From Polytrichum commune (taxonomy: Eukaryota > Streptophyta > Polytrichopsida > Polytrichales > Polytrichaceae), in NCBI GenBank assembly GCA_950295325.1, contig OX485803.1, positions 11,966,001 to 12,030,000 on the forward strand: a DNA stretch of 64,000 nucleotides. Direction: 5' to 3'. The notes under the pieces were generated by a model, which was given only the letters and a program-made list of their open reading frames with translations, did no database searches and was not told the origin of the DNA. The position numbers were made by a program, and so were the translations under genes. The first letter of the stretch is position 1, and every line of letters starts with the position of its first letter. Shown piece after piece: positions 44,920 through 56,320 of the stretch.

Positions 44920-46790
44920 TCACCACCCCAGTATGGAACCATCCCCCCTCAAATGCCAACCCGGTCGCCTCCTCATCTTCCAAGTAGCCCTTCATCACGG
45001 TGCTACCTTTAACCATAATTTCACCGATGGTCTTTCCATCGCGGTGGACAGGTTGCATGGTTGTTGGGTTGATGTCTTCCTACGGTCGGAGGCCTACATG
45101 CGTTACACCTTGTCGAGCTTTAAGCAGCGCTTGAGAAGCTGGAGGAAGCTGATCGCATTGAGATATCTAGCTGCACACAAGAGGCTTCTTCTCATGTGGT
45201 CCTGCATTTGCAATCGTATTGAGAACCACCAGCGCTTCGCAAAAGTGTGTCACTTTATGCTTTGCATAATAGATGACCTTGCAATCCACATTTCAGATGA
45301 TGACGTTCGTGCCAGCCAGTGCAGCAACTCCCCACGTTAAGCATCAGCCGTTGCAATGGAGCATGGGCAGTGTCCACAAGCACGCAGAACCATGCCTCAG
45401 GCCCCAGAACTGCATGGAGATGAAGGGACTCAAATACGCCCCCCTGGAGGAAGACGACGACGTTGTCAAGCACTTGAGAATCTAAAGGCAATCCCAAGTG
45501 ACATACCAACATCTCATGCGGCACTTCTGTGCAGCTCAGAACAGCCATTTGAATGATATGACAGTCAGTCAAACACAGCACCACTATGCCCTATTCTTAA
45601 GAGTTGCAAAATCATCACCATTCTGCCTACCTCCTTCGCAGTGCAAGGAGAAATTCTTGTGCCATGATTCAAGGTTTCACCTGTGGTGAAATATCACACC
45701 TTTAGACCTTGAAGTGTAATTTAGGGAGATGGTCTCCCAGTCATCTTCTGGCCACTGAATTGCGCATACGGAATCGCCGATTTGAAGCAGCTCTTTGTAC
45801 TCAATAAGCTCTCCCCAGCCTGAGAGAAAGGCCTTTCCACTGTTGCTCCCAGCCTCCAATCCGCCTTCTTTGACAACAATTTGGGCCCTCTCCTTCGGAA
45901 CTCGAGGAGATGACATCCACATTTGAAATGCCTCCCGCGCACCTTGCAGAAACTGGGACTTTACGAACAAAACATTCGTCTCGCTGTGGCTGAGCAAAAT
46001 AGAAAGCGCCCGAGCGTCTAGTCGATCGTTGATTGAATTGAGCACAATTCGTGCCATTGGAACCCCAACACCTGCCATTTCAGAAACCTTTCTTGTCAGA
46101 AAAAGGTTAAATTCCTACGCCGTATGCCACAATCGAGGTCAAGAATGAATAGATTGTTACCTTAGAATTTGAAGGCCATGGCCGTGGTGGAACTCTCGCA
46201 ATGGCTCACATCTACAATAAGTGGCAGTTAATTCTGAAGATTAACCAAGAAAATTATCACTAGGAAGCTCACATTGGATGGGAAGAAGCTATCTAACAGA
46301 CCATTTGGCCGACAATCATAAAATCCTCTTCAAATGCAAAAGGATTCCCCAAAGAATTGACTGAGCGCGTGAGTGAAAACCAAGTTGCGATTCAATTTAA
46401 TGCGACCAATTTCCTACAAACTCTCCCCACGCGGCCCCCAAAATTCACATTCACGTTGACACTCCATTTCGACACCCCAATTCTGGAAACTGCATCAACT
46501 CACAATCTAATTAAATTGATCATCAAACTAGTTGCACATGTGTGGTGGTTTCCAAGGTAGTATATCAGGCACTGTCTTGCCGACGGCCGCGAGACGACGG
46601 CAGTGCTCCATCGTTTGCGCCCATGTGTACTTTCGATCGCCATAAATAATAGAAGTGCGATCACCATAGACAAATGCAGCCCAGACGATGTATGTTATTG
46701 GAGTCAAGGGACTGGCGTTGGCTGCGCACTTGAGCATGATCGTCTGCTTCCTCTTCTTCTCAACCAATGTGATGACAATACGAGGCAAAT
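44920..46790 (-). pseudogene. Acyl-activating enzyme pseudogene, tandem to the intact gene
   Basis: All three exons of the 47355-49966 gene are represented. Exon 1 remains are at about 46570-46739 (MLKCAANASPLTPITYIVWA…). Exon 2 is at 45690-46070 (PMARIVLNSINDRLDARALS…), missing its first codons. Exon 3 is at 44920-45450, with frameshifts and an internal loss of about 110 bases that removes the YGLTETYG segment. In exon 2 the ATP-binding signature YTSGTTSRPKG is shortened to YTSRSKG, so even that part could not bind AMP normally. The C-terminal domain with the catalytic Lys and SKL signal is absent. This is a decayed host-gene duplicate in the same orientation as its parent. Confidence 0.9.
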
Positions 46791-47354
46791 TCTTTCAAAA
46801 CGCAATTAATTCATGTGGAACCACCTAGGCAACTTCGGTATGATGCTGCTCTTGTTAAAATATAGACCCAGAACTGAGCACCGGAGGAAGTCGAAAAAGT
46901 TGTAGTCGGTAGTGCAGTAGCTCATGCAAATGATCTGCTTGATGAATGTTACAACATCTCATGAAAGTGTCTGAGTTACGCATCCTGATCTGTCATCCAG
47001 CTGCTCACAGAAACAATTTGAGGATTTTGCATAACAGTAACCAAGTGTGACAACAGAAACATCCAGCTTTTATCTTTACCCTCAGCTACTCAAAGAGCTC
47101 ACAATGTCTTTTGAACCTCAAGACAATATGTCAATCCAATATTCCGTCCGAAAGACTCTTCATACAATTGGTGGAAGACCTGACCACAATAATAACTTAG
47201 AAGATTATCATCAGCAAAGATGTGAACTCACATATTTCCATTCAAATTGAATTTCAGCACTGAAGCACCTTCATGTCAACTAAATTTTGGAGTTAGAAAC
47301 ATTTGATTTTTATACAAGGAGAATCCATTTTATACAGATACTGCTCGCTGCATC
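46791..47354. other. Spacer between AAE gene and its pseudogene
   Basis: This should contain the 3' UTR of the intact AAE gene and the former promoter of the pseudogene. No further feature was seen. Confidence 0.45.
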
Positions 47355-49966
47355 CTACAACTTGCTGACTGATTTGCTGCTATTACTATTCAAAGCGTTG
47401 GCCTTTTCCCGAAGAACAAACTTCTTAACCTTCCCTGTCGAAGTCTTGGGGAGGTCACAAAACACAACAGTCTTCGGCACGTAGAACCTCGGCAGGTTTT
47501 TCTGACAGTATGCAATGATCCTGCCTGAGGTCACATCTTTCGCAGACTCCCGCAACGTCACAAATGCACATGGTGTTTCACCCCATTTCTCATCCAGTCG
47601 CGCAACCACTGCAGCTTCCAGTATATCAGGATGCTTGAACAACACCGACTCAATCTCAATAGAGCTGATGTTTTCTCCACCCGAGATGATAATATCTTTC
47701 GACCGATCCTTCACCTCAATGTAGCCATCTGGATGCATGACTCCTAAATCCCCAGTATGGAACCATCCCCCGTGAAAGGCCAATCTGGTTGCCTCTTCAT
47801 CTTTAAAGTAGCCCTTCATCACGGTGCTACCTTTAATCATAATTTCACCAATCGTTTTCCCATCGTGGTGGACAGGTTGCATGGTTGTGGGATTGATGAC
47901 TTCTGCTGATTGAAGACCTACATGCATCACACCTTGTCGAGCTTTAAGCAACGCTCGAGAGGCTGGAGGAAGCTGATCCCATTGAGATTTCCAGCTGCAC
48001 ACAAGAGCTGGGCCATAGGTTTCAGTGAGGCCGTATGAATGTGTGATGGAAAACCCCTGTTCTTCCATACTGCTGAGCACGGACGGGGGTGGAGGAGCAC
48101 CACCGGTAAGCACATCGACTCTTCCAGGAAGAAGCTTCTTCTCATGTGGTCTTGCATTCGCAATCGTGTTGAGAACCACTGGCGCTCCACACAAGTGTGT
48201 CACTCTATGCTTCACAAGTGCATCATAGATGACCTTGCAATCCACACTTCGGATGATGACATTTGTGCCAGCCACTGCAGCAATTCCCCACGGAAAGCTC
48301 CAGCCGTTGCAATGGAACATGGGCAGTGTCCACAAGTACACAGAACCATCCTTCATGCCCCAAAATTGGACGGAGATGAGGGTATTCAGGTACGCCCCCC
48401 TGAAGCATGACCACAATGCCAACCACTTAGACTTCGAGGCCATCCCTAGTTACCTGGCGCTTTATCCCGACGAAGTAAACATGCTACGCAACCAATTGAC
48501 AAATGCTCAAACAGTAACACCACCCACTCAGAACTACATCAAAGGTTTGTGGCAAGCTCTGAACCCTAGAACCTGAGTCTTGAGAATTGGTGCATATAGG
48601 GTGAAAAGTCTCTCAATGACTCCCAAGAAATGTTCATGTTCAGAGCTACATAACATCTATTTCGGTAGTTCTGTGCAACTTAAGCCCATGTCAATGAAGT
48701 GAGAATCAAACCATCACATCCCCAAGGCAGTGGTTGCAGCATGAGGCTTCTCGGCTGCTATCTTATAATTAGTGTTTGGAGAAGAACCAAAAGTTTCTTT
48801 TGCAAATTATTGAAGACTTACCTGTGGTGATAGAGCACACCTTTGGGCCTTGAAGTGGTGCCAGATGTGTAATTTAAGGAGATGGTCTCCCAGTCATCTT
48901 CTGGCCACTGTATCGCGAATGCAGGATCACCGCTTTGGAGCAGCTCCTCGTACTCCATGAGCTCGCCCCACCCTGGAAGAAAAGTGTTCCAACTATTGCT
49001 TCCTGCATCCAATCTGTCTTCTATGACAATAATGTGGGGCCGCTCCTTGGGAGCTTCAGGAGATGACATCCACATCTGAAGTGACTCCTGCACAACTTGC
49101 AGAAACTGGGAATCTACAAACAACACCTTCGTCTCACTGTGACTGAGCAAAACGGAAATCGTCCGAGCGTCCAGTCGATAGTTGATCGAATTGAGCACAA
49201 CTCGTGCCATTGGAGCCCCAAAATTTAATTCATACACTGCTGGAGAATTTGGCGACAGAACCGAAACCTGCCATCCCAAAATCCATTCTGTCACTTCCTC
49301 TTGACGCACAACCAGCAAAAGGGTTGAATTTCTACACCCACTTTCCCAATCAAATTCAAGAATGACAAGGTTTATTCAGTTCATTAAATTTCAAGGCCGC
49401 AAATGGGTACTCTCATAGCAGCTCGCATCTGTAACATAGAGCCTCTAAACCCTAGGTCAGAAATTCACCACCAGGTAGCCCTCATTCAAGAAAAGAAGCT
49501 CTCTACCTGAACTCAAGAAGACCTACAAAACTGCCACAAATTCCACAATTATCGACAATAGCAAAACTCTTCATCAAGAAAACCCCTGAACCTATCCCCA
49601 CATTTGCAAATTGGCAGAGGGACATAGGAATGCAATTACTACGTGTATCCTCCCCTAAACCTCAAAATTCGGACACCCTCAATCCCAAGACCCAAAATCT
49701 AAAATCACCCTGCACAATTCTTCCAGGTCCATAGCCGCGGAATTCAGACGCACCGTATCACCAACTGCCGCGAGCTGCGAGATTTTGCAAGCGAGTCTGC
49801 GGCAGCGCTCCAATGTTTGCGCCCATGTGAACTTGATGTCGCCGTAAATGATAGATGTGCGATCGCCGTAGACAGACGCAGCCCAGACGAGATATGTGAT
49901 CGGCGTCAAGGGACCGTAGTTGGCCTCGCACTTGGGCATCTCGTGGTTACTCTTGGACATCGCCAT
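47355..49966 (-). CDS. Peroxisomal acyl-activating enzyme (AMP-dependent acyl-CoA synthetase); three exons
   Basis: Exons 49754-49966, 48822-49267 and 47355-48399 join in frame to 567 residues (donors GTGCGT and GTAAGT, AG acceptors). It activates a carboxylic acid with ATP to an acyl-adenylate, then a CoA thioester. Signatures in order: YTSGTTSRPKG near residue 205 (phosphate loop), YGLTETYGP near 343, GWFHTGD near 431, DRSKDIIISGGENIS near 451 and PKTSTGKVKKF near 538 with the catalytic Lys about 543. The protein ends SVSKL, a clear type-1 peroxisomal signal. The SWKSQWD…ARQGV segment after TET is typical of the plant AAE clade with AAE7 and BZO1-type enzymes; substrate (acetate, butyrate, benzoate-like) cannot be told. 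The first donor GTGCGT is weak. The upstream 100-250 bases hold a TC-rich leader. A broken duplicate follows at 44920-46790. Confidence 0.92.
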
Positions 49967-50099
49967 GCCTTCCCTATTCCAAAAGCACAGGAGTGATTCT
50001 CCTCCGCAAACCTCACGGTGTCATTTCTGCACCAAATCGCCTCGGTTTTGTCTCAAATTCTTTGCGGAGGTGAGATGTTGTAGAGAAGTGAGATTTGAA

Positions 50100-50210
50100 T
50101 TCTGCAGTGGTCCGGCGAGAGAGAGAGATGCCGTACTTGCGCGGTAGACCGGAGCCTCGCTCTCTCTCTCTCTCGCTCCCTCTCGCTCTCTCTTCGTCTC
50201 TTTGTGGTGC
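50100..50210. promoter_or_regulatory. CT-rich leader/promoter segment of the AAE gene
   Basis: A CTCTCTCTCTCTCGCTCCCTC-like run lies about 190 bases upstream of the AAE start. GA/CT-rich tracts are common in plant core promoters and 5' UTRs. Role inferred from position. Confidence 0.4.
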
Positions 50211-50284
50211 CACGTCATATGCTTCGTGACGTCATGTTCGTCATGTGCGCCATGCCATCCACAAGAGAACCCCTAAGCGACTAA

Positions 50285-50675
50285 GGGCCGGTTCACACTA
50301 TGGCCACACTTCGAGAGGAGAAGCGTTTGGACCAATGAAAATGCAGAAATGTCCAAAGTCCGTCCTCTCGGCCTTCACACTAGAGGCCAAAGTCCAAAGG
50401 ACATCGCCTCCAAAAGAGCCTAGGTAGCAGCACTTTTAGGAAGTTATGGCGCCAAGAGTTCGGCCTCTCACCTCTCAAGCAAAGTTTGGGTCAAGCAAAA
50501 TGCTCGACCCAAACTTCCGTCGAGAGGCCGAACTTTTTTTTCATTAAAATATTCAAAATGTGACAGTGGATTATTTTAATATACTTTTTCAACCCAAAGG
50601 TTTCTCCTCTCGACATAGTTTGGTCTAGAAAAGTGACACTTCTCCTCTCGACTTGGGCATAGTGTGAACCGGCCC
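50285..50675. mobile_element. PIF/Harbinger-like MITE
   Basis: GGGCCGGTTCACACTATGGC at the left is matched by GCATAGTGTGAACCGGCCC at the right, with TAA on both sides. Inner arms share CGAGAGGAGAAG/CTTCTCCTCTCG. At 391 bases it is short and well preserved. Confidence 0.88.
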
Positions 50676-50683
50676 TAAAAGCC

Positions 50684-50950
50684 GGTTCACATGGGTCCCA
50701 AGTCATAAGTCCTAAAGTCACTTTAGGTGAATCCGTGCAATATCAACCATTGGGAGCATGTAGGTTCACATGGGTCCCAAGTCGTAAGTCCTAAAGTCAC
50801 TTTAGGTGAATCCGTGCAATATCAACCATTGGGAGCATGTATGTTGGGACTTATCACTTCACAAGGGTCCCAAGTCCTAAGTCCCAAGTGTGACATGGAT
50901 GACTACATGGCAACATTTTTTGGAGGCAAGACTTGGGACTAGTGTTGAGA
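50684..50950. mobile_element. Partial PIF/Harbinger-like MITE with a 79-bp tandem duplication
   Basis: GGTTCACATGGGTCCCAAGT starts at 50684 and again at 50763; the two 79-base units differ at about one position. The rest (GACATGGATGACTACATGGC, ACATTTTTTGGAGGC) matches 34497-34870, but the right end is missing. Confidence 0.75.
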
Positions 50951-51179
50951 GTTACTCCCATATCACATTCTATATCTATAAGGGGGTGTGAGAGAATGCA
51001 TCATGAGAGCGTTCTGGAGGGCTCCATTCCGCAGAGCTCAAATGCAATAGCCAACACAAAGTTCACAAGGAGATGCACAAATAGGAGATTTGCAAACGAC
51101 TATGGTGTACAAAACAACTCCATCCAACACAATTCGAAGAAGAGGAGTGATCAACACCAACTGAAACACATATAGGCTA
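50951..51179. other. Short intergenic segment
   Basis: No feature recognised. Confidence 0.4.
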
Positions 51180-51813
51180 ATGAAGGAAAGAAGAACCAAA
51201 TACAACAAAAGAAACCGCTAGATCCGGATCAAGAAAGAAAAATGACCAAATTGAGAAGCCCTAGCATGAGCACGCCCAAAGTTACACACCATCAAACCAA
51301 CGCATAACAACTACAAACATCACATAACCACAACACAAAGAAACCACTAGTGTGTGCATCAACACCCACCAAATGACACAACCATTACATTTCATAGACC
51401 AAAACCGATATACAAACACACACGCAAACCCAAGTAGGAGCATAATCCCATACCCTACCTAGTCCTCGCCTTCCTCCTCACATACACCATCGGTGTGTAT
51501 CGACACCCAACTATGTACCCGCCAAGCATAGAACCCAAGACCTAACCCACAAAGCGATTGTCGCCCTTTTGCAATAGCGGATCAACCTTGCGAGATTTGT
51601 CCCTTCCACCAACAATGTTGCCAAGATCGACCACCCTTGCCATGGCTGCCTTGCCAACAACAACACGACAACCTCCCCAGGTACAACCTTGCTCTTTCCA
51701 CTCTCCCTCAACCTCCATCCAACAATGCTCACAAAGGTTCCTCCTCTCAACTCATCAAAGTCTCTCACTCATTGTTCCTACCACAAAGGTCACACCTCAC
51801 ATAGCCAATCTTA
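51180..51813 (+). mobile_element. A/C-rich segment, possible 5' part of the LINE
   Basis: The composition (A/C-rich on the plus strand) matches the LINE DNA that resumes after the element at 51814-54407. No diagnostic protein motif is seen, so the assignment rests on composition and on the insertion pattern. Confidence 0.3.
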
Positions 51814-54407
51814 GGGGCACTTTATATTAGGGCCCATTTGGAGTTGAGCCCACTTGGACTTGAAGTGGGCCTTAACTTTAGCCCTACTTTACAAAGTGGG
51901 CCGTGGGGTGAGCCTTGCAATATAAAGTCCATAGGCCCACTTGTAGGGCCCAAATTGGAAATTCTACTTTAAAGTGGGCCTTCCAAATGGGCCTAGGGAC
52001 TTTATATTATAAGGCCCAATCCATGGCCCACTTGGGCTTAATTGAATTATGCCCTTGCTTGAACTAAAGTCATAAAGTCATAAAGTCATAAAACCATAAA
52101 GTCATAAATGACTATATGACGGAAGTTTGGTGAAGTGGGCCGTAGGTGCGAAGTGGGTCTCCATAAACCCTCGACCCATTTTTTTGCCTTCGGCCCAGTT
52201 TTTTCCCTCCAAAACGCCGCCATGTCACCCACCACGCAAGCTTTAGGAGAAGTGGGCCGACTCTCAATATAAAGCCCTTGGGCCCATATTAGGGCCCATT
52301 TGGACAATCTAAGCACTCTGATTGGTTGATGCTGTAGTTAGTTTTTTCTCTCACTTAAATAACCCAAAACCCAGGGTACAAACTCTCAAGGAAGACTTAA
52401 CTGGTGTCCATTACAGGCATTTGTCACTCCATAGTTCATTAATTAGACCAAAGGTTTGCTATCTTCACTCTAAAACATGACTGGTATGTCTTTCACTCTC
52501 TTTCTCTCTCTTGATTTCCTCTCACTGTATCTCATTCAGTAGGGTATGTGTGTCAGTCTCGGTAGTAACCATCTCGTCATGAGATTTTGTAGAACAATAG
52601 TCAAGAGAGAACAATAGTCTTTGAGTAACACAATTGTCTTTTGGTAACCATTGGCCAATGCATTTTCAATTCACAACAGCTCCTTAATTACTTGGTCAAT
52701 ATTAATTCCAATGCAGAACAATTGTTTATTCCTTAACTCTAGATTTAATCATTACTCACAACTTATGCAATTAACCATTATCAGCCAAGCTATAGTCTTG
52801 GTCGCCCTGCACAACCTGCAACAACAACAACCAGGGTAACACACAAGACAATAGTTGAAAGGATTAAATCGCATTCCATACTCAAAGATCTTATCTCTTG
52901 ACTACTTAACCATTACCACTTCGATTAAGATGAGATTAACTTATGCCTAGGTCTTCTCTAAATCCCAAAGTTAATTATATTTGCTTACATTCGATCCCTC
53001 TTATAAACTTCGCTCTTTCTTCTAATCAACTAATCAGAAATGAATTCTCATCACTTCAGTTGATTGAGATCCTCTCGTGAATTCCATTCTACCCAATTAC
53101 AACACTAACAACCTAAGTTTAGATTTCAACTATATTCTCTTAAGGCTGAACTATGCTCCTTTAACTTCATCATGCCTCTTACAGGCCAATAATAATCATT
53201 TCACACAATGGTTAGACTCTTGACCTCTCGACTTCCTCTCAGCCTATAGTTGATCTTAACGATAGCCAATAATTACACAATGATCAGGCTAACGCTCGGC
53301 CAACGCTTGGCTCTCTGCCCTTCCCTCTCTGTTTCTCCTCAATTGCTCTCGGCAGACTCTCTCACAGGAAGATTATAGTTTTGCTTCACTCTCTCCCATC
53401 ATCCTTAACCATTCTCGGCTAAGATTTCCACTTCTCTCAAACTCTGTTCAGATCATGCACATAGTTCTACTTTTCTTCTCGCCCTCGAGGTCCTAAACTC
53501 TCAATGTTTATCCCTCAGAGCAGACAACTTCACACTCAGACACTCGCTCGTCTACATCACAACCCGTGCACTCTTGATTTACCAATTTAGGGAGTTTCAA
53601 CTGTATTCCCGGATTCTACATACGGTCAATAGTTTTCCTTCCAATTTCCTCCCTTCTCTCAAATTCGCATCTATTATGCACGTCCTCACCTTCTGTTTTT
53701 CTCTCCAGGAAAGATTACTTCAACAATGATCGCACACTTCCTATCTCACATTGCTCGCTCAATCAAACAATAGTTACACAATTCTCTTCTTCACTCACTC
53801 GCAATTTCCGCTCGTATAATTCTCTCTCTGGTTCCTCGTAAACTTATTCCTTTTCTCTTACTCTCTTATTCTCAATCAATCAATATTGCATTCGCAGAAG
53901 ATAGTTATCCAGTTCCACATACATTCACAACAAGTAAACCATTTGACAAGGCTTCGGCCATTCAGTGTCAACAACAATCTCAAACATAATAAACATAAAC
54001 AGGGGCTGGTAATTCGGCAATCACTGCCTTGACTACTCAGTCTTCCAGAAAATAGTTTAACTATTAACCTCGCACAATCCGTGTCGAGGGAGACAAGACT
54101 ATTGTTTTCTCAGTTCGCTCAAAAACCATCTAAGAAATGTCTGGCTAGCTCTCCCTCGCCAGCCCTCTTACTGAGGCGGGGAGAAGATGGTGGTTACAGT
54201 AACTACTAGCTAAAGCTCTCTATGGCCGCGACTATGGCCATAACTTCCTCCTTGTCTATTGTTCAACCATAGTCATCCTTCGGGATGAGATACATCCTTT
54301 TCTAAACTATGAGCCTATTGTTGAACTGAAATGACCAAAAATTTGGCTCACAGATGCCTAGGGTTTGGAAATGGGCCCTAGAAATGGGCCCTAATATAAA
54401 GTGCCCC
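51814..54407. mobile_element. PIF/Harbinger-like element, 2.6 kb, no transposase seen
   Basis: GGGGCACTTTATATTAGGGC at the left and CCTAATATAAAGTGCCCC at the right are inverted repeats bounded by TTA (51811-51813 and 54408-54410). Subterminal zones are rich in GGGCCCA and TATAAAG words (51830-52320 and 54360-54400). The interior, about 52330-54300, is pyrimidine-rich with no long frame and is unlike the ends; it may be captured or secondarily inserted DNA. Confidence 0.8.
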
Positions 54408-54410
54408 TTA

Positions 54411-55937
54411 AGAAAGACCCACTCAAAAACTCCATTCAAAAGTACTTCCACACTGAAAGGATACATATCATCCTCTAGACACATACCCACATGCCCAACC
54501 CTCCAATTTCATACACAAAAATCCAAGAAGTCACCCTGTAGACACCCACCCCACCTCCCAAGCATTACTTCATGCCCCAAATCGCCAACAACTCAACCAA
54601 ATACCCTTGACCTCCAACCAAAATAACTCAACCCACATCCTCAAATCTCATTCATACAACACCACAATTCTACTTCGGCAAAATAACCCCCGCACCAAAG
54701 TAGAATATTTAACTCCTTGCACATGCCCTCACCCTCCTAAATATCCAACTTCAAACATTAAATTCTACAAAACCACTTCAGCAAACACTCATCTCGTCTA
54801 CCAAACCCCACCACACACCTCCAATCAAACACATAAGGTTCAGACACTTACATGTACCAACAAGGACCACCTAAGGACCCAATCACACACCTCCCAATCC
54901 CCACTCATGCGTACATAGCTCCATAAAAATCCATACAATCACCCAAAGCAACAATCAATGACCACACAAACCCTCATACTCAAAAGCTCCTATCCCTCAG
55001 CCTCACCCCCACCACCAAATAAAGAGAATGCACACATGGCTCCCTAAAACTAAAAACCAATAAATCCAAACAAACCCTTTGTGCACCAGTTGTACAAACT
55101 CCCCTTCAAGCTCTCTGAATGGCTACATCCGCATCCACAACTTTTCAACATCGTTGTGTACACACTTGCAAAACCAAGATTAATAGCCCACCCACCATAG
55201 CTACCCCTCTCCTCCCTCCCCCCCCCCCCCCTAGTCCACCCTTAATGACATAGCATCCTACAAACATGAAAACACTACAACTCACATGTGTACAACAACA
55301 ACCAATCTCCTCACAATGGCATCCAACCTCCTCACAATAGCTCCCAACCTCTTTGCAACCCATGTAAACACACATCAACCACCTAAGTTGGCATCCAATA
55401 CAAATACCACTACATTGTCGTTATACCAAACTTGACCTTCGCACCCACAAAACAACAACACCATCTTTCAGAAAACACCAACGGCCACTTGCATGCAACA
55501 AAACATACAAGGCAAACCTCTTCCCCGCCACTATTTAATACACATCCATACACTCCCCTTAGCATCTCATCTCACAATATTCCTCACCGTCTGCTCTCAT
55601 ATTTGCATAAGGCATCAACCATGAAGATCACATAACCTCCCTCCCCACTTTCCACCCTTCATAGTCTCCTATCCACTCACTTGCATGTCTCCAAACACCA
55701 CCACCTACAAAGCCTATCAAAAACAACCATTGTCAAAATTGGATCCACTTGCTTTCCTCCCAATGAGCAACATCTCCCAAGAAGCCCACCTACATCCAAC
55801 ATCATTGAAATTCAAGGAATCACCCACCAAAACGCCATTCAAAAGTAGCACAACATGGTCAATTAAGCTGCAACACATCCCAACCATAACCACAACATAT
55901 TCACTCCGACCAAGTGACACAACCCATAAGATAATTA
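54411..55937 (+). mobile_element. A/C-rich segment, probable LINE 5' region
   Basis: The style is the same as the LINE ORF1-like DNA beyond the mariner element. Frames of 90-103 codons (54354-54918) are rich in His, Thr, Pro and Asn and have no clear motif. Confidence 0.35.
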
Positions 55938-56320
55938 CTCCCTCTGTTTCAAAATAAAACCATGGTTTCTATTTCAGTGCGGGATTAAGAACAGTGACCG
56001 GCTTTGAACCACAATGCGCTTTTTAACCAAAATTGGGAGCTGCCGAAAAGAAAAATTGGGGGCTCTGTGTCAATCTGATTGAGCAAGTGGACCGTTCGTT
56101 GCTGATATACAAAGCTTGATACATCACCTTGAATTATAATGTTGTAATCAGGTGGAGTGCCATAGATAAGGCTTGCTAGCTTCAACGGTTGGAAATGAGA
56201 GTGAGTGAGTGAGTGAGTGAGTACCTCGGCAGATCGTGAGAAGATCGAGAGAGTTGCAGCTCGTGATTAAGACATTGAGTGTGTGTGAATCGTTTTGCCT
56301 GGAATTTATCTTGTGTGCCA

